In this document: in pieces, positions 42,652 to 51,890 of the stretch | Position numbering within the stretch: the stretch's first letter is position 1 | Layout of the letters: every line of letters begins with the position of its first letter | From: an uncultured Lachnospiraceae bacterium | GTDB taxonomy: Bacteria; Bacillota; Clostridia; Lachnospirales; Lachnospiraceae | DNA: 64,000 nucleotides | Direction of reading: 5' to 3' | Assembly: GCA_910578825.1 (NCBI GenBank) | Contig: CAJTSB010000003.1 | Coordinates: 21,245 to 85,244 of the forward strand | Translations under genes and position numbers: made by a program | The notes under the pieces: generated by a model | The model's input: only the letters and a program-made list of their open reading frames with translations | Databases searched by the model: none | What the model was told of the DNA's origin: nothing

Positions 42652-43560
42652 TTGAGCGATAGATTTTGGGAAGAGTTACAGCAGACAGCAGGCAAAGAAC
42701 AATGTTTCAGGCAGGAAAATATGAGCGCGCACACGACCTTTAAGGTCGGCGGGCCGGCAGAGTATTTTGCCTGCCCGAAACGAGAGCAGATACCGGCAAT
42801 CGTTGCGCTGTGCAAGAGATATGAAATCCCCTGGCATGTAATTGGAAATGGAAGTAATCTGCTCGTTGCGGACGAGGGCATTTCTGGTCTTGTCATAGAG
42901 ATTGGCAGGGAATGCGCGCAGGTTGCGGTTCAGGGAAATGTTATCAAAGCGCAGGCGGGAGCCCTGCTCTCTGTGACAGCGGCGAAGGCGGCAGAACACG
43001 GACTTACCGGAATGGAATTTGCCTCCGGGATTCCCGGCAGCGTGGGCGGAGCAGTAGTTATGAATGCAGGCGCTTACGGTGGGGAAATGAAACAGATTGT
43101 GACAAGGGCTACGGTTTTAACGGGGGAAGGTGCAGAAAGGGTGCTTTCGCTGGATGAACTGGATTTCGGTTATCGTCACAGCAGTATTCCGCAATTGCAT
43201 GGAATTGTACTGGATGTGGAGTTTACACTTTGTCAGGGTGAGATGGAGACGATTCAAGAGCAGATGGCAAAATTGCGCAGAAAGAGGAGCGAGAAACAGC
43301 CGTTGGAATATCCCAGTGCAGGCAGTACGTTTAAGCGGCCCGAGGGATATTTTGCCGGAAAACTGATTCAGGACGCGGGCCTTAGAGGTTACCGTGTGGG
43401 AGACGCGCAGGTGTCGGAAAAACATTGCGGGTTTGTAATCAATCGCGGAAATGCAACGGCGTCACAGATTCATCAGTTAATTTGCGACGTGCAGGAAAAA
43501 GTCAAGGAGCAGTTTGGGGTAGAGCTGAAGACAGAAGTCCGTTTTCTGGGAAACTTTTAA
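42652..43560 (+). CDS. murB: UDP-N-acetylenolpyruvoylglucosamine reductase
   Basis: 302 residues from a TTG start (42652) with AGAGG upstream and no better in-frame ATG before the conserved region. FAD/NADPH enzyme of peptidoglycan precursor synthesis. FAD-binding signatures: HTTFKVGGPAEYF, GNGSNLLVADEGI and GMEFASGIPGSVGGAVVMNAGAYGG (type II-like pattern); catalytic region PSAGSTFKRPEG with the Ser proton donor, and the final Glu near the C-terminus. The gene follows the aminopeptidase stop directly. Confidence 0.96.
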   Translation: MSDRFWEELQQTAGKEQCFRQENMSAHTTFKVGGPAEYFACPKREQIPAIVALCKRYEIPWHVIGNGSNLLVADEGISGLVIEIGRECAQVAVQGNVIKAQAGALLSVTAAKAAEHGLTGMEFASGIPGSVGGAVVMNAGAYGGEMKQIVTRATVLTGEGAERVLSLDELDFGYRHSSIPQLHGIVLDVEFTLCQGEMETIQEQMAKLRRKRSEKQPLEYPSAGSTFKRPEGYFAGKLIQDAGLRGYRVGDAQVSEKHCGFVINRGNATASQIHQLICDVQEKVKEQFGVELKTEVRFLGNF

Positions 43561-43578
43561 GATAGGGAGGGCTTGCAG

Positions 43579-44451
43579 GTGAAGTTTATTATTTTAACTG
43601 GAATGTCCGGGGCGGGAAAGAGCACTGCGCTCAAGATGATGGAAGATATCGGCTATTTCTGTGTGGACAACCTGCCGATTGCGCTGATTGAGAAATTTTC
43701 AGAGCTTGCAGACCTTCAGGATGCGGAGCTGCAAAAGGTTGCGGTTGGCGTAGATATCCGCAGCGGACAATCGCTGGATGAGCTTCAGAACGTGCTGGAC
43801 AGATTGAAACAGAAAGGGGAACGTTTTGATATCCTCTATCTGGATTCGGCGGATGAAGTGCTGGTAAAACGTTATAAAGAGACGAGAAGAACCCATCCGC
43901 TTGCCGGAAGCGAGCGTGTGGATAAGGGAATACAGCAGGAGCGGAAACGGCTGGAATTTCTGAGAAAACAGGCGAGCTATATTGTGGATACGAGCAATAT
44001 GCTTACCAGGGAGCTAAAGGCGGAGCTGGAAAAGATTTTTGTAAACAATCAGGATTACAAGAATCTGTTTGTTACCATTGTATCGTTTGGCTTTAAATAT
44101 GGAATTCCCACGGACTGCGATCTGGTATTTGATGTGCGTTTCCTGCCGAATCCATACTATGTGGAAGGATTGCGGGCGAAGACGGGAAATGACCGTGAAA
44201 TTAAGGAATACGTCATGCAGTTTCCGGAAGCCTGGCAGTTTTTGCGGAAACTGGAAGATATGGTCAAGTTTTTGATTCCGAATTACATTGTTGAGGGAAA
44301 GACACAGCTTGTAATCGGCATAGGCTGCACGGGCGGGAAACACCGTTCCGTGACGCTTGCCGGCGTCCTGTATGAACGGCTGTCAGATCGGGAAGGATAT
44401 GGAATTAAAATTGAGCATAGAGATATTGAGAAAGACCATCGTATGGCATAG
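43579..44451 (+). CDS. rapZ: RNase adapter protein RapZ / nucleotide-binding YvcJ
   Basis: 290 residues from GTG 43579, seven bases after GGGAGGG; TTG 43573 is a poorer choice. P-loop TGMSGAGKSTALKMMEDIG at the N-terminus, DNLPIALIEKF, and the C-terminal GIGCTGGKHRSVTLAG, the family signature. In Firmicutes (YvcJ) it hydrolyses GTP and affects competence and envelope-linked processes; in E. coli it targets GlmZ RNA. Standard position between murB and whiA. Confidence 0.95.
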   Translation: MKFIILTGMSGAGKSTALKMMEDIGYFCVDNLPIALIEKFSELADLQDAELQKVAVGVDIRSGQSLDELQNVLDRLKQKGERFDILYLDSADEVLVKRYKETRRTHPLAGSERVDKGIQQERKRLEFLRKQASYIVDTSNMLTRELKAELEKIFVNNQDYKNLFVTIVSFGFKYGIPTDCDLVFDVRFLPNPYYVEGLRAKTGNDREIKEYVMQFPEAWQFLRKLEDMVKFLIPNYIVEGKTQLVIGIGCTGGKHRSVTLAGVLYERLSDREGYGIKIEHRDIEKDHRMA

Positions 44452-44459
44452 GAGGCGAT

Positions 44460-45413
44460 ATGTCGTTTTCAGGTGAAGTGAAAGAAGAGCTATCGCGGCA
44501 GTTTCACAAGAGCAGACATTGCCAGATTGCCGAGATTGCGGCTATATTAAGTTTTGTGGGCAGACTGGAGGAGGTGCAGGGGCAGAAAATATTGCATGTC
44601 TATACCGAAAACCTTTCGCTTGCCCGAAAGTATTTTGTCCTGATGCGAAAGACGTTCCACGCAAATGTGCGCATTGCAGTCAGACAGAACGTTTATCTTC
44701 ATAAGAGCAGAATTTTTGTGATTTCCCTGGTTGTGCCGGACGAGATTCGCAAGGCGCTGCTTGCCGTGAAATGGGAGAATGAGAAAGGCGAAGATATTCG
44801 CGGCGGGGGCGTGGTAAACCGGCTTTTGGTACAGAATACCTGCTGTCGCAGGGCGTTTATCCGAGGCGCGTTTTTAAGTGCAGGTTCCATGAGCGATCCG
44901 GAGAAATCTTATCACCTTGAATTTGTATGCAGTGAGCAGCAGAAAGCAGAGCATTTGCGGGAGATAGTGAACAGTTTTGGTATGGACGCCAAGATTGTCC
45001 TGCGTAAGAAAAGCTATGTGGTATACCTGAAAGAGGGTTCGCAGATTGTGGATATGCTCAATATTATGGAAGCGCATGTGGCTTTGATGAATCTGGAAAA
45101 TGTTCGCATTCTCAAGGAAATGCGAAATTCCGTTAACCGGCAGGTAAATTGCGAGACGGCAAATATCAATAAAACGGTGAGCGCGGCCGTGAAACAGGTG
45201 GAAGACATTAATTACATAAAGTCCGTGCGCGGGCTTGACAGCCTGTCAGATAATCTGAGAGAAATTGCGCTGCTGCGTCTGGAATATCCGGAGGCCGCGT
45301 TGAAGGAACTGGGCGCTTATCTGGAGCCCCCGGTTGGAAAATCGGGAGTGAATCACAGGCTGCGTAAATTATGTGAGATTGCGGAGGAATTGAGGCAGTC
45401 TGGGAAGGGGTGA
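44460..45413 (+). CDS. whiA: DNA-binding protein WhiA
   Basis: 317 residues, RBS AGGAGG. WhiA fuses a degenerate homing-endonuclease-like N-terminal part with a C-terminal helix-turn-helix; it controls division or sporulation genes in Gram-positives. Seen here: FSGEVKEELSRQ start, RRAFIRGAFLSAGSMSDPEKSYHLE (LAGLIDADG-like), NRQVNCETANINKTVSAA and a C-terminal HTH with GAYLEPPVGKSGVNHRLRKL. Follows rapZ by 8 bases. No HPr/crh gene follows, unlike in some relatives. Confidence 0.96.
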   Translation: MSFSGEVKEELSRQFHKSRHCQIAEIAAILSFVGRLEEVQGQKILHVYTENLSLARKYFVLMRKTFHANVRIAVRQNVYLHKSRIFVISLVVPDEIRKALLAVKWENEKGEDIRGGGVVNRLLVQNTCCRRAFIRGAFLSAGSMSDPEKSYHLEFVCSEQQKAEHLREIVNSFGMDAKIVLRKKSYVVYLKEGSQIVDMLNIMEAHVALMNLENVRILKEMRNSVNRQVNCETANINKTVSAAVKQVEDINYIKSVRGLDSLSDNLREIALLRLEYPEAALKELGAYLEPPVGKSGVNHRLRKLCEIAEELRQSGKG

Positions 45414-45419
45414 TTCTGA

Positions 45420-46319
45420 TTGAAGAAGAAAAAACTTTTATTTTTATTTAATCCTTTTTCGGGTAAAGGACTCATCAAAAACAAATTGTTGGAAATTGTG
45501 GATTCGTTTGTAAAAAACGGATATGAAGTGACAATTCATCCCACACAGAGACCGCAGGATGCCCAGGAGCAGGTGGAGAGATATGCCGGAGAATATCAGC
45601 TGGTGGTGTGCAGCGGAGGGGACGGTACACTGGACGAGGTAGTGAGCGGCATGATGCGCCGGGAACGGAAAGTACCGATTGGTTATATCCCTTCCGGAAG
45701 TACGAATGATTTTGCGTGCTCCCTGAAAATTCCCAAAAGCATGACAAAGGCGGCGCAGCTTGCTGTGAGCGGTATTCCTTTTTCCTGTGATATCGGTAAT
45801 TTTAACGGGGAATATTTCGTATATATTGCAGCGTTTGGGTTGTTTACCGATGTATCCTATGCTACAAGCCAGGAGCAGAAGAACAGAATCGGGCATATTG
45901 CCTATATTATTGAGGGCATCAAACGGATTCCGGTTGTGCAGTCCTATCATCTGCGAATTTCTTACGCGGATAAGGAGATAGCGGGAGATTTCGTTTATGG
46001 CATGATTACAAATTCCGTTTCTGCCGGAGGGTTTCGGAACATTACCGGGAAGAATGTAAAGCTCAATGATGGCTTTTTTGAGGTGACGCTGATACAGATG
46101 CCCAAAAGCCCGCTTGAGCTGAATGAGATTATTGCCAGCCTGACGAATCTTATCGACAATACAGATTTGATTTATACGTTTAAGACGGACTGCCTGAAGG
46201 TAGAGGCAGAGGAGGAGATAGCCTGGACGCTGGATGGCGAATATGGCGGAAAACATAAGGATGTTACGATATTTGCGGAGAAAGAAGCGGTGGAAATCAT
46301 CGTAGGCAGGAAATTATAA
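45420..46319 (+). CDS. Diacylglycerol kinase-like lipid kinase (YegS/DgkB family)
   Basis: 299 residues from TTG 45420 (AAGGGG 10 bases upstream), six bases after whiA. DAGK catalytic motifs: FLFNPFSGKG at the N-terminus, VVCSGGDGTLDEVVSGMM (nucleotide-binding GGDGT, ~63) and PIGYIPSGSTNDFACSL. The C-terminal beta-sandwich contains DGEYGG. DgkB-type enzymes recycle diacylglycerol to phosphatidic acid in lipid and lipoteichoic-acid turnover; exact substrate is uncertain. Last gene of the uvrC-whiA cluster. Confidence 0.9.
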   Translation: MKKKKLLFLFNPFSGKGLIKNKLLEIVDSFVKNGYEVTIHPTQRPQDAQEQVERYAGEYQLVVCSGGDGTLDEVVSGMMRRERKVPIGYIPSGSTNDFACSLKIPKSMTKAAQLAVSGIPFSCDIGNFNGEYFVYIAAFGLFTDVSYATSQEQKNRIGHIAYIIEGIKRIPVVQSYHLRISYADKEIAGDFVYGMITNSVSAGGFRNITGKNVKLNDGFFEVTLIQMPKSPLELNEIIASLTNLIDNTDLIYTFKTDCLKVEAEEEIAWTLDGEYGGKHKDVTIFAEKEAVEIIVGRKL

Positions 46320-46399
46320 CAACGAACAGGCTGAATTGTTATAAATTATGGCTAAAATCTTCGGAAAGCTCTTTTCTTTTTGGAAAAAATAAGGTAAAC

Positions 46400-46436
46400 T
46401 ATACTGTATGGAGCGAAGTCCCAGCGGAGACTTTGC
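46400..46436 (+). promoter_or_regulatory. Aldolase promoter -10 and 5'-end hairpin
   Basis: A TATACT box (46400-46405; the -35 is poor) is followed by GCGAAGTC (46413-46420) / GACTTTGC (46429-46436), which would place a hairpin at the very 5' end of the mRNA, a layout that often stabilises transcripts. Confidence 0.45.
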
Positions 46437-46498
46437 CTGAAAAAATAAAGATAACGTCTTCTGCCAGGGGCGCAGGGGACAGAAACGGAGGAAAAGAA

Positions 46499-47362
46499 AT
46501 GTTAGTATCTGCAAGAGAAATGTTACAGAAAGCAAAAGAAGGACATTATGCTGTTGGACAGTTCAACATCAATAACCTGGAGTGGACAAAGATTATTTTA
46601 CAGACAGCCCAGGAATTGAATTCACCGGTAATCTTAGGTGTTTCTGAGGGTGCTGGAAAGTACATGTGTGGTTATAAAACAGTTGTAGGCATGGTAAATG
46701 GTATGTTGGAAGAGCTTAACATTACTGTTCCGGTCGCATTACATCTTGACCACGGCAGCTATGACGCATGTAAGAAATGTGTAGAAGCAGGATTTTCATC
46801 CATCATGTTTGATGGTTCCCATTATCCGATTGATGAGAACGTTGCAAAGACAACAGAGCTTGTAAAACTTGCACATGACAACAATATGTCTATCGAGGCA
46901 GAAGTAGGAGCAATCGGTGGAGAAGAAGACGGCGTCATCGGCGCAGGCGAGTGTGCAGATCCGGATGAGTGCAAGGCAATTGCAGATTTGGGCGTAGATA
47001 TGCTTGCAGCAGGTATCGGTAACATCCACGGAAAATATCCGGAGAATTGGGCAGGACTCAGCTTTGAGACATTGGATGCAGTTCAGCAGAAGACTGGTGA
47101 GATGCCTCTGGTACTTCACGGCGGTACAGGAATCCCTGAGGATATGATTAAGAAGGCAATTTCTCTTGGCGTAGCTAAGATCAATGTAAATACAGAGTGC
47201 CAGCTTTCCTTTACAGCAGCAGTTCGTAAATACATCGAGGCTGGTAAGGATCTGGAAGGCAAAGGCTTTGACCCGCGTAAAGTGCTTGCACCGGGCGTAG
47301 AGGCAATCAAGGGAACAGTTACAGAGAAGATGGAACTGTTCGGATCTGTTGGAAAAGCCTAA
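46499..47362 (+). CDS. fba: Class II fructose-1,6-bisphosphate aldolase
   Basis: 287 residues; ATG 46499 follows GGAGG, and the longer frame from 46433 crosses the leader hairpin region. Zn-dependent cleavage of fructose 1,6-bisphosphate in glycolysis. Metal and substrate motifs: VALHLDHGSYDAC with Asp and His, SIEAEVGAIGGEEDG, AAGIGNIHGKYP, VLHGGTGIPEDM and KINVNTECQ. Strong codon bias (frequent gta, gca, aac) suggests high expression. Preceded by a 5'-end hairpin. Closely related tagatose-bisphosphate aldolases cannot be fully excluded, but as a stand-alone gene Fba is the best call. Confidence 0.93.
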   Translation: MLVSAREMLQKAKEGHYAVGQFNINNLEWTKIILQTAQELNSPVILGVSEGAGKYMCGYKTVVGMVNGMLEELNITVPVALHLDHGSYDACKKCVEAGFSSIMFDGSHYPIDENVAKTTELVKLAHDNNMSIEAEVGAIGGEEDGVIGAGECADPDECKAIADLGVDMLAAGIGNIHGKYPENWAGLSFETLDAVQQKTGEMPLVLHGGTGIPEDMIKKAISLGVAKINVNTECQLSFTAAVRKYIEAGKDLEGKGFDPRKVLAPGVEAIKGTVTEKMELFGSVGKA

Positions 47363-47444
47363 ATAGTGAATAGTACCAAAAAATACAAAAATAGTTTCAA
47401 AATTTATCAGATATTACAAAAATAAAAATTATCTAAATTTTCTA

Positions 47445-47473
47445 TTGCATTTTTGTAAAATTAAGAGTATCTT
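47445..47473 (+). promoter_or_regulatory. Promoter of glnN
   Basis: TTGCAT (47445-47450), 17 bases, TATCTT (47468-47473). Predicted transcription start ~47480, only ~23 bases before the leader terminator. Confidence 0.55.
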
Positions 47474-47502
47474 AAATAGCAGATATAGAAAAGATGTCGA
47501 GC

Positions 47503-47540
47503 AAGGGTGTTCCAATGGGATTGGAATACCCTTTTCTCTT
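47503..47540 (+). terminator. Leader terminator (attenuator) upstream of glnN
   Basis: 14-bp stem AAGGGTGTTCCAAT (47503-47516) / ATTGGAATACCCTT (47520-47533) with GGG loop and the T-rich tract cttttctctt. It lies between promoter and glnN, so it would attenuate glnN. The 5' arm can partly pair with GGAGAACCCTT (47568-47577) instead, a possible antiterminator. Confidence 0.65.
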
Positions 47541-47621
47541 ATCGGGAGTTCCGGGATGTTTCTGATAGGAGAACCCTTCGGGGGAAATTCACACCCGTGC
47601 CAAAAGAAAGGAATGAGAGAG

Positions 47622-49736
47622 ATGAGTGATTTTATCAACGTATCTGAGATTTTCGGGGAAAATGTATTTAATGATTCCGTTATGCAGGAGCGTTTGCCGA
47701 AAAAGGTCTACAAGAAATTGACAGAGGTAATCAAGGAGGGAAAGGAACTGGATCCCGAAACAGCAGATGTGGTTGCGCATGAGATGAAGGAGTGGGCAAT
47801 CGAGAAAGGGGCAACGCATTACACCCATTGGTTCCAGCCTTTGACGGGCGTGACGGCTGAAAAACATGATTCTTTTATTTCGGCGCCCATGCCAAACGGC
47901 AAGGTGCTGATGAGCTTTTCAGGAAAAGAGCTGATTAAGGGTGAGCCGGATGCATCTTCTTTCCCATCCGGGGGACTGCGCGCCACTTTTGAGGCGAGAG
48001 GCTATACCGCATGGGACTGTACCTCGCCGGCATTTGTCAGACAGGACGCGGCAGGGGCAACGCTCTGCATCCCGACAGCATTCTGTTCCTATACCGGAGA
48101 GGCTCTCGACCAGAAGACGCCGCTTTTGCGCTCCATGGAGGCAATTAACGTCCAGTCTCTGCGCCTGCTGCGCCTGTTCGGCAACACGACATCGAAGAAG
48201 GTAACGGCGTCTGTTGGGCCGGAGCAGGAATATTTCCTGGTTGACAGGGAGAAATATTTAAAGAGAAAAGACCTGATTTTTACCGGCCGTACCCTGTTTG
48301 GGGCAATGCCGCCTAAGGGGCAGGAGCTGGAAGATCATTATTTTGGCTCCATTCGCGAACGCATCGCGGCATATATGAAAGACGTCAATAAAGAATTGTG
48401 GAAACTGGGTGTCAGCGCCAAGACGCAGCATAACGAAGTTGCTCCGGCACAGCATGAGCTTGCACCTATCTATGCGGAAGCGAATATTGCAGTAGACCAC
48501 AACCAGCTTGTGATGGAGACCTTGAAGAAGGTGGCAGGACGTCATGGCATGTGCTGCCTGCTCCATGAGAAACCTTTTGCGGGCGTGAACGGCTCAGGAA
48601 AGCACAACAACTGGTCCATCACAACGGATGACGGTATCAATATGTTAGACCCGGGCAAGACGCCGCATGAGAATATCCAGTTCTTATTGATCTTGACCTG
48701 TGTTCTTAAGGCGGTGGATAAACATGCTGATCTGCTCCGTGAATCGGCGGCTGATGCGGGAAATGACCACAGATTGGGGGCAAACGAGGCGCCGCCGGCG
48801 ATCATCTCCGTATTTCTGGGCGAGCAGCTGCAGGATGTGCTGTCCCAGCTGATCAGCACCGGTGAGGCAACCAGAAGCCTGAAGGGCGAAAGACTTCAGA
48901 CAGGCGTTAAGACGTTGCCGGATTTCCGTAAGGATGCTACGGATCGTAACCGTACCTCGCCGTTTGCATTTACCGGGAACAAATTTGAATTCCGTATGGT
49001 TGGTTCCAATGATTCCATTGCTCCGCCAAACGTAGTATTGAATTCCATTGTTGCAGAGGCATTTTCCGATGCATGTGATATTTTGGAGAAAGCGGACGAT
49101 TTCGATGAGGCAGTACATGACTTAATCAAACAGCAGGCTTCAGAACATCAGAGAATTGTGTTTAACGGCAATGGTTATTCGGATGAGTGGATTGAGGAGG
49201 CAGAGCGCCGCGGACTCCTGAATATCAATAACATGGTGGATGCAGTTCCGGCTTTGACAACCGATAAAGCAATTGCATTGTTTGAAAAATTCAATGTATT
49301 TACAGAGGCAGAGCTGCAATCCAGAGGAGAAATTCTCTATGAAAACTATGCCAAGGCCCTGAACATTGAGGCGCGCACGATGATTGACATGGCAGGAAAG
49401 CAGATTATTCCGGCGGTTATCAAATATACGACGTCGCTTGCAAATTCCATCAATGCGGTAAAAGCAGCCTGTGACGCTGACATCAGCACGCAGAGCGATT
49501 TGCTGAAAGAGGTTTCCGGTTTGCTGGCAGAGGCGAAGAATGCACTCGTGAAACTGAATGATGTCACCGTACGGGGCGGTGCGATGACAGAGGGAAGAGA
49601 GCAGGCAATTTTCTTCCGCGATGAAGTGAAGACTGCCATGGATGAGCTTCGTACGCCGATTGATAAGCTGGAAATGATTGTCGATAAGGAAATGTGGCCG
49701 ATGCCATCCTATGGAGACTTGATTTTTGAAGTTTGA
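47622..49736 (+). CDS. glnN: Glutamine synthetase type III
   Basis: 704 residues, the long GSIII form. ATG 47622 has AAAGGA 9 bases away; longer in-frame starts (47445, 47613) run through the leader terminator or crowd the RBS. Assimilates ammonium into glutamine. Motifs: THYTHWFQPLTGVTAEKHDSF (GSIII-specific), GPEQEYFLVDREKY with catalytic-metal Glu, QHNEVAPAQHELAPIYAEAN, GSGKHNNWS and NRTSPFAFTGNKFEFR. Together with the Amt-PII gene downstream it forms an ammonium acquisition block. Transcription appears to be attenuated by the hairpin at 47503-47540. Confidence 0.97.
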   Translation: MSDFINVSEIFGENVFNDSVMQERLPKKVYKKLTEVIKEGKELDPETADVVAHEMKEWAIEKGATHYTHWFQPLTGVTAEKHDSFISAPMPNGKVLMSFSGKELIKGEPDASSFPSGGLRATFEARGYTAWDCTSPAFVRQDAAGATLCIPTAFCSYTGEALDQKTPLLRSMEAINVQSLRLLRLFGNTTSKKVTASVGPEQEYFLVDREKYLKRKDLIFTGRTLFGAMPPKGQELEDHYFGSIRERIAAYMKDVNKELWKLGVSAKTQHNEVAPAQHELAPIYAEANIAVDHNQLVMETLKKVAGRHGMCCLLHEKPFAGVNGSGKHNNWSITTDDGINMLDPGKTPHENIQFLLILTCVLKAVDKHADLLRESAADAGNDHRLGANEAPPAIISVFLGEQLQDVLSQLISTGEATRSLKGERLQTGVKTLPDFRKDATDRNRTSPFAFTGNKFEFRMVGSNDSIAPPNVVLNSIVAEAFSDACDILEKADDFDEAVHDLIKQQASEHQRIVFNGNGYSDEWIEEAERRGLLNINNMVDAVPALTTDKAIALFEKFNVFTEAELQSRGEILYENYAKALNIEARTMIDMAGKQIIPAVIKYTTSLANSINAVKAACDADISTQSDLLKEVSGLLAEAKNALVKLNDVTVRGGAMTEGREQAIFFRDEVKTAMDELRTPIDKLEMIVDKEMWPMPSYGDLIFEV

Positions 49737-50052
49737 CCTGAGGGGTCGCTAAAGCAGGTACAAAGGGAGGATGCCAGGAAGTTTCCACCCCCTGGCATTT
49801 ATTATGAAAAAGTTTATTCAAAAAGTGATTTCCTATATTTCATTTGTTTGTATTTATTATATGTGAAAGAAATGAAATTTCCATGTAACGAAAATTAATC
49901 TTTTTTGAACCAAAAATGAATAAACTGTGAACAACAAAAAAGACGGTACTTTTTGCGAGACCACAAAGCTGTGGGATACGGGAAAAGTGCCGTTTTTATA
50001 TATGTGGAGAGTGCAGCGCATTCTCCTGAAAAATGAAAGAGGAGGAATTATT
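49737..50052 (+). other. glnN-amt intergenic region with two hairpins
   Basis: ATGCCAGG (49771-49778) / CCTGGCAT (49791-49798) is a probable weak terminator of glnN. A very A/T-rich stretch follows (49800-49940). A compound hairpin has outer arms ACGGTACTTTT (49943-49953) / AAAAGTGCCGT (49983-49993), an inner CCAC-AAAGCT-GTGG (49961-49974) and then T5. The latter lies 60 bases before amt. No coding frame is supported here. Confidence 0.6.
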
Positions 50053-51801
50053 ATGACACAAGAATCAATTATCAGTTTGGTAAGCGAGCATACTTTCGGC
50101 ATCTGGTTTTTAATCGGAGCCGCATTGGTGTTCTGGATGCAGGCAGGTTTTGCCATGGTGGAGGCAGGATTCACCCGGGCAAAGAACGCGGGAAATATCC
50201 TCATGAAAAACCTGATGGACTTCTGTATCGGTACGGTAATGTTTATCCTGATTGGATTTTCCTTTTTGCTGGGAGAGGATATGTTGGGATTGATTGGAAA
50301 ACCCGGATTTGATATTTTTACGGCATATGCGGATTTTGATTTTTCCAATTTTGTCTTCAACCTGGTGTTCTGTGCCACAACGGCAACAATTGTATCGGGA
50401 GCCATGGCGGAGAGGACAAAATTTTTATCATACTGTATCTACTCCGGTGTAATTTCTGCGTTGATTTACCCCATTGAGGCGCATTGGATCTGGGGCGGCG
50501 GCTGGCTGGCGCAGATGGGATTCCATGATTTTGCCGGTTCCTGTGCGATTCATATGGTCGGCGGCGTCTCCGCGCTGATTGGCGCAGCGATTCTCGGGCC
50601 GCGTATCGGCAAGTTCAGCAAAGACAAGGGCGGCAAGATTACAAAGGTAAATGCATTTCCCGGACACAATCTTCCGCTGGGATGCCTGGGGTGTTTCATT
50701 CTCTGGTTTGGATGGTATGGATTTAACGGTGCGGCAGCGACTACAATTCCGCAGTTGGGCTCTATTTTCCTGACGACTACGATTGCTCCGGCGGTTGCAA
50801 CTGTGGTATGTATGGTGTTTACCTGGGTAAAATATGGAAAACCGGACGTTTCCATGTGCTTAAATGCGTCCCTGGCAGGTCTGGTGGCAATCACCGCCCC
50901 CTGTGATGTGACGGATGCGTTTGGTGCGACTGTAATCGGTGCGGTTGCAGGGCTTTTGGTAGTATTTGGCGTATGGCTATTAGATTACAAGCTGCATGTG
51001 GATGACCCGGTAGGAGCAGTTGCGGTTCATATGATGAACGGTATCTGGGGTACGATTGCGGTAGGTCTTTTTGCCACATCTTCCGCGCCGGAATCCGAAA
51101 TTGACGGATTGTTCTATGGTGGCGGATTCCATCAGCTAGGCCTTCAGCTACTTGGATTTGTGACGGTTGCCGCATGGGCGGCAGTCTGCATTACGATTAC
51201 ATTTTATGTGATTAAGGCGACGATTGGGCTGCGCGTGACGGAGGAGGAAGAAATCACCGGACTGGATGCAACGGAGCATGGCCTTGCCTCCGCGTACTCA
51301 GGATTCAGCATTATGGATGTATCAAACACAATGACGATGGATGTAAATGAGAATACCGATCTGGGCGTGTCCGAATACGAGAATGCGTCCGAGGCACAGA
51401 AAAATGCGGCGGTTCCGGTGGTATCCACTGTTCCGGGCAAAACGACAGGTATGTACAAGGTAGTGGTGATTGCAAAACTGTCACGTTATGAAAAACTGAG
51501 GAAGGCGATGAACGACCTGGGCGTTACCGGCATGACCGTGACGCAGGTTATGGGCTGCGGCATCCAGAGGGGAGCCGGCGAGAAATACCGTGGCGTGGAA
51601 ATGGATGCGACTCTGCTGCCTAAGGTAAAACTGGAAATTATCGGTGGAAACATCCCGCTGGATAAAGTTATCGAGACAGCGAAGAAGACACTCTATACCG
51701 GGCATATCGGCGATGGCAAGCTCTTCGTATATGATGTTGCGAAGGTTGTCAAGATTCGTACGGGAGAGGAAGATATGGCAGCGCTTCTTGACGTAGAGTA
51801 A
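50053..51801 (+). CDS. amt: Ammonium transporter fused to a PII (GlnK) signalling domain
   Basis: 582 residues; ATG 50053 with GAGGAGG. Residues 1-~405 are a complete Amt channel of 11 helices. It has the start FWMQAGFAMVEAGFTRAKN, the twin-His region HDFAGSCAIHMVGG and DDPVGAVAVHMMNGIWGT. After a linker (~410-465), residues ~467-582 are a PII domain (MYKVVVIAKLSRYEKLRKAM, GCGIQRGAGEKYRGVEM, LLPKVKLEII, GDGKLFVYDV). Normally GlnK is a separate trimer that plugs Amt when nitrogen is plentiful; here gate and channel are covalently joined. The T-loop tyrosine that is uridylylated in enterobacteria (RGAEY) is Met517 here, so control must come from ligands such as ATP, ADP or 2-oxoglutarate (inference). 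Confidence 0.95.
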   Translation: MTQESIISLVSEHTFGIWFLIGAALVFWMQAGFAMVEAGFTRAKNAGNILMKNLMDFCIGTVMFILIGFSFLLGEDMLGLIGKPGFDIFTAYADFDFSNFVFNLVFCATTATIVSGAMAERTKFLSYCIYSGVISALIYPIEAHWIWGGGWLAQMGFHDFAGSCAIHMVGGVSALIGAAILGPRIGKFSKDKGGKITKVNAFPGHNLPLGCLGCFILWFGWYGFNGAAATTIPQLGSIFLTTTIAPAVATVVCMVFTWVKYGKPDVSMCLNASLAGLVAITAPCDVTDAFGATVIGAVAGLLVVFGVWLLDYKLHVDDPVGAVAVHMMNGIWGTIAVGLFATSSAPESEIDGLFYGGGFHQLGLQLLGFVTVAAWAAVCITITFYVIKATIGLRVTEEEEITGLDATEHGLASAYSGFSIMDVSNTMTMDVNENTDLGVSEYENASEAQKNAAVPVVSTVPGKTTGMYKVVVIAKLSRYEKLRKAMNDLGVTGMTVTQVMGCGIQRGAGEKYRGVEMDATLLPKVKLEIIGGNIPLDKVIETAKKTLYTGHIGDGKLFVYDVAKVVKIRTGEEDMAALLDVE

Positions 51802-51890
51802 CAGTTTTTTCATATTCTTCTGGATTTTTTTCTCTCGGGAGATTATAATGAAATCATCAAACTAGTGTATTTCTAAGGCGAGGAAAAAGT

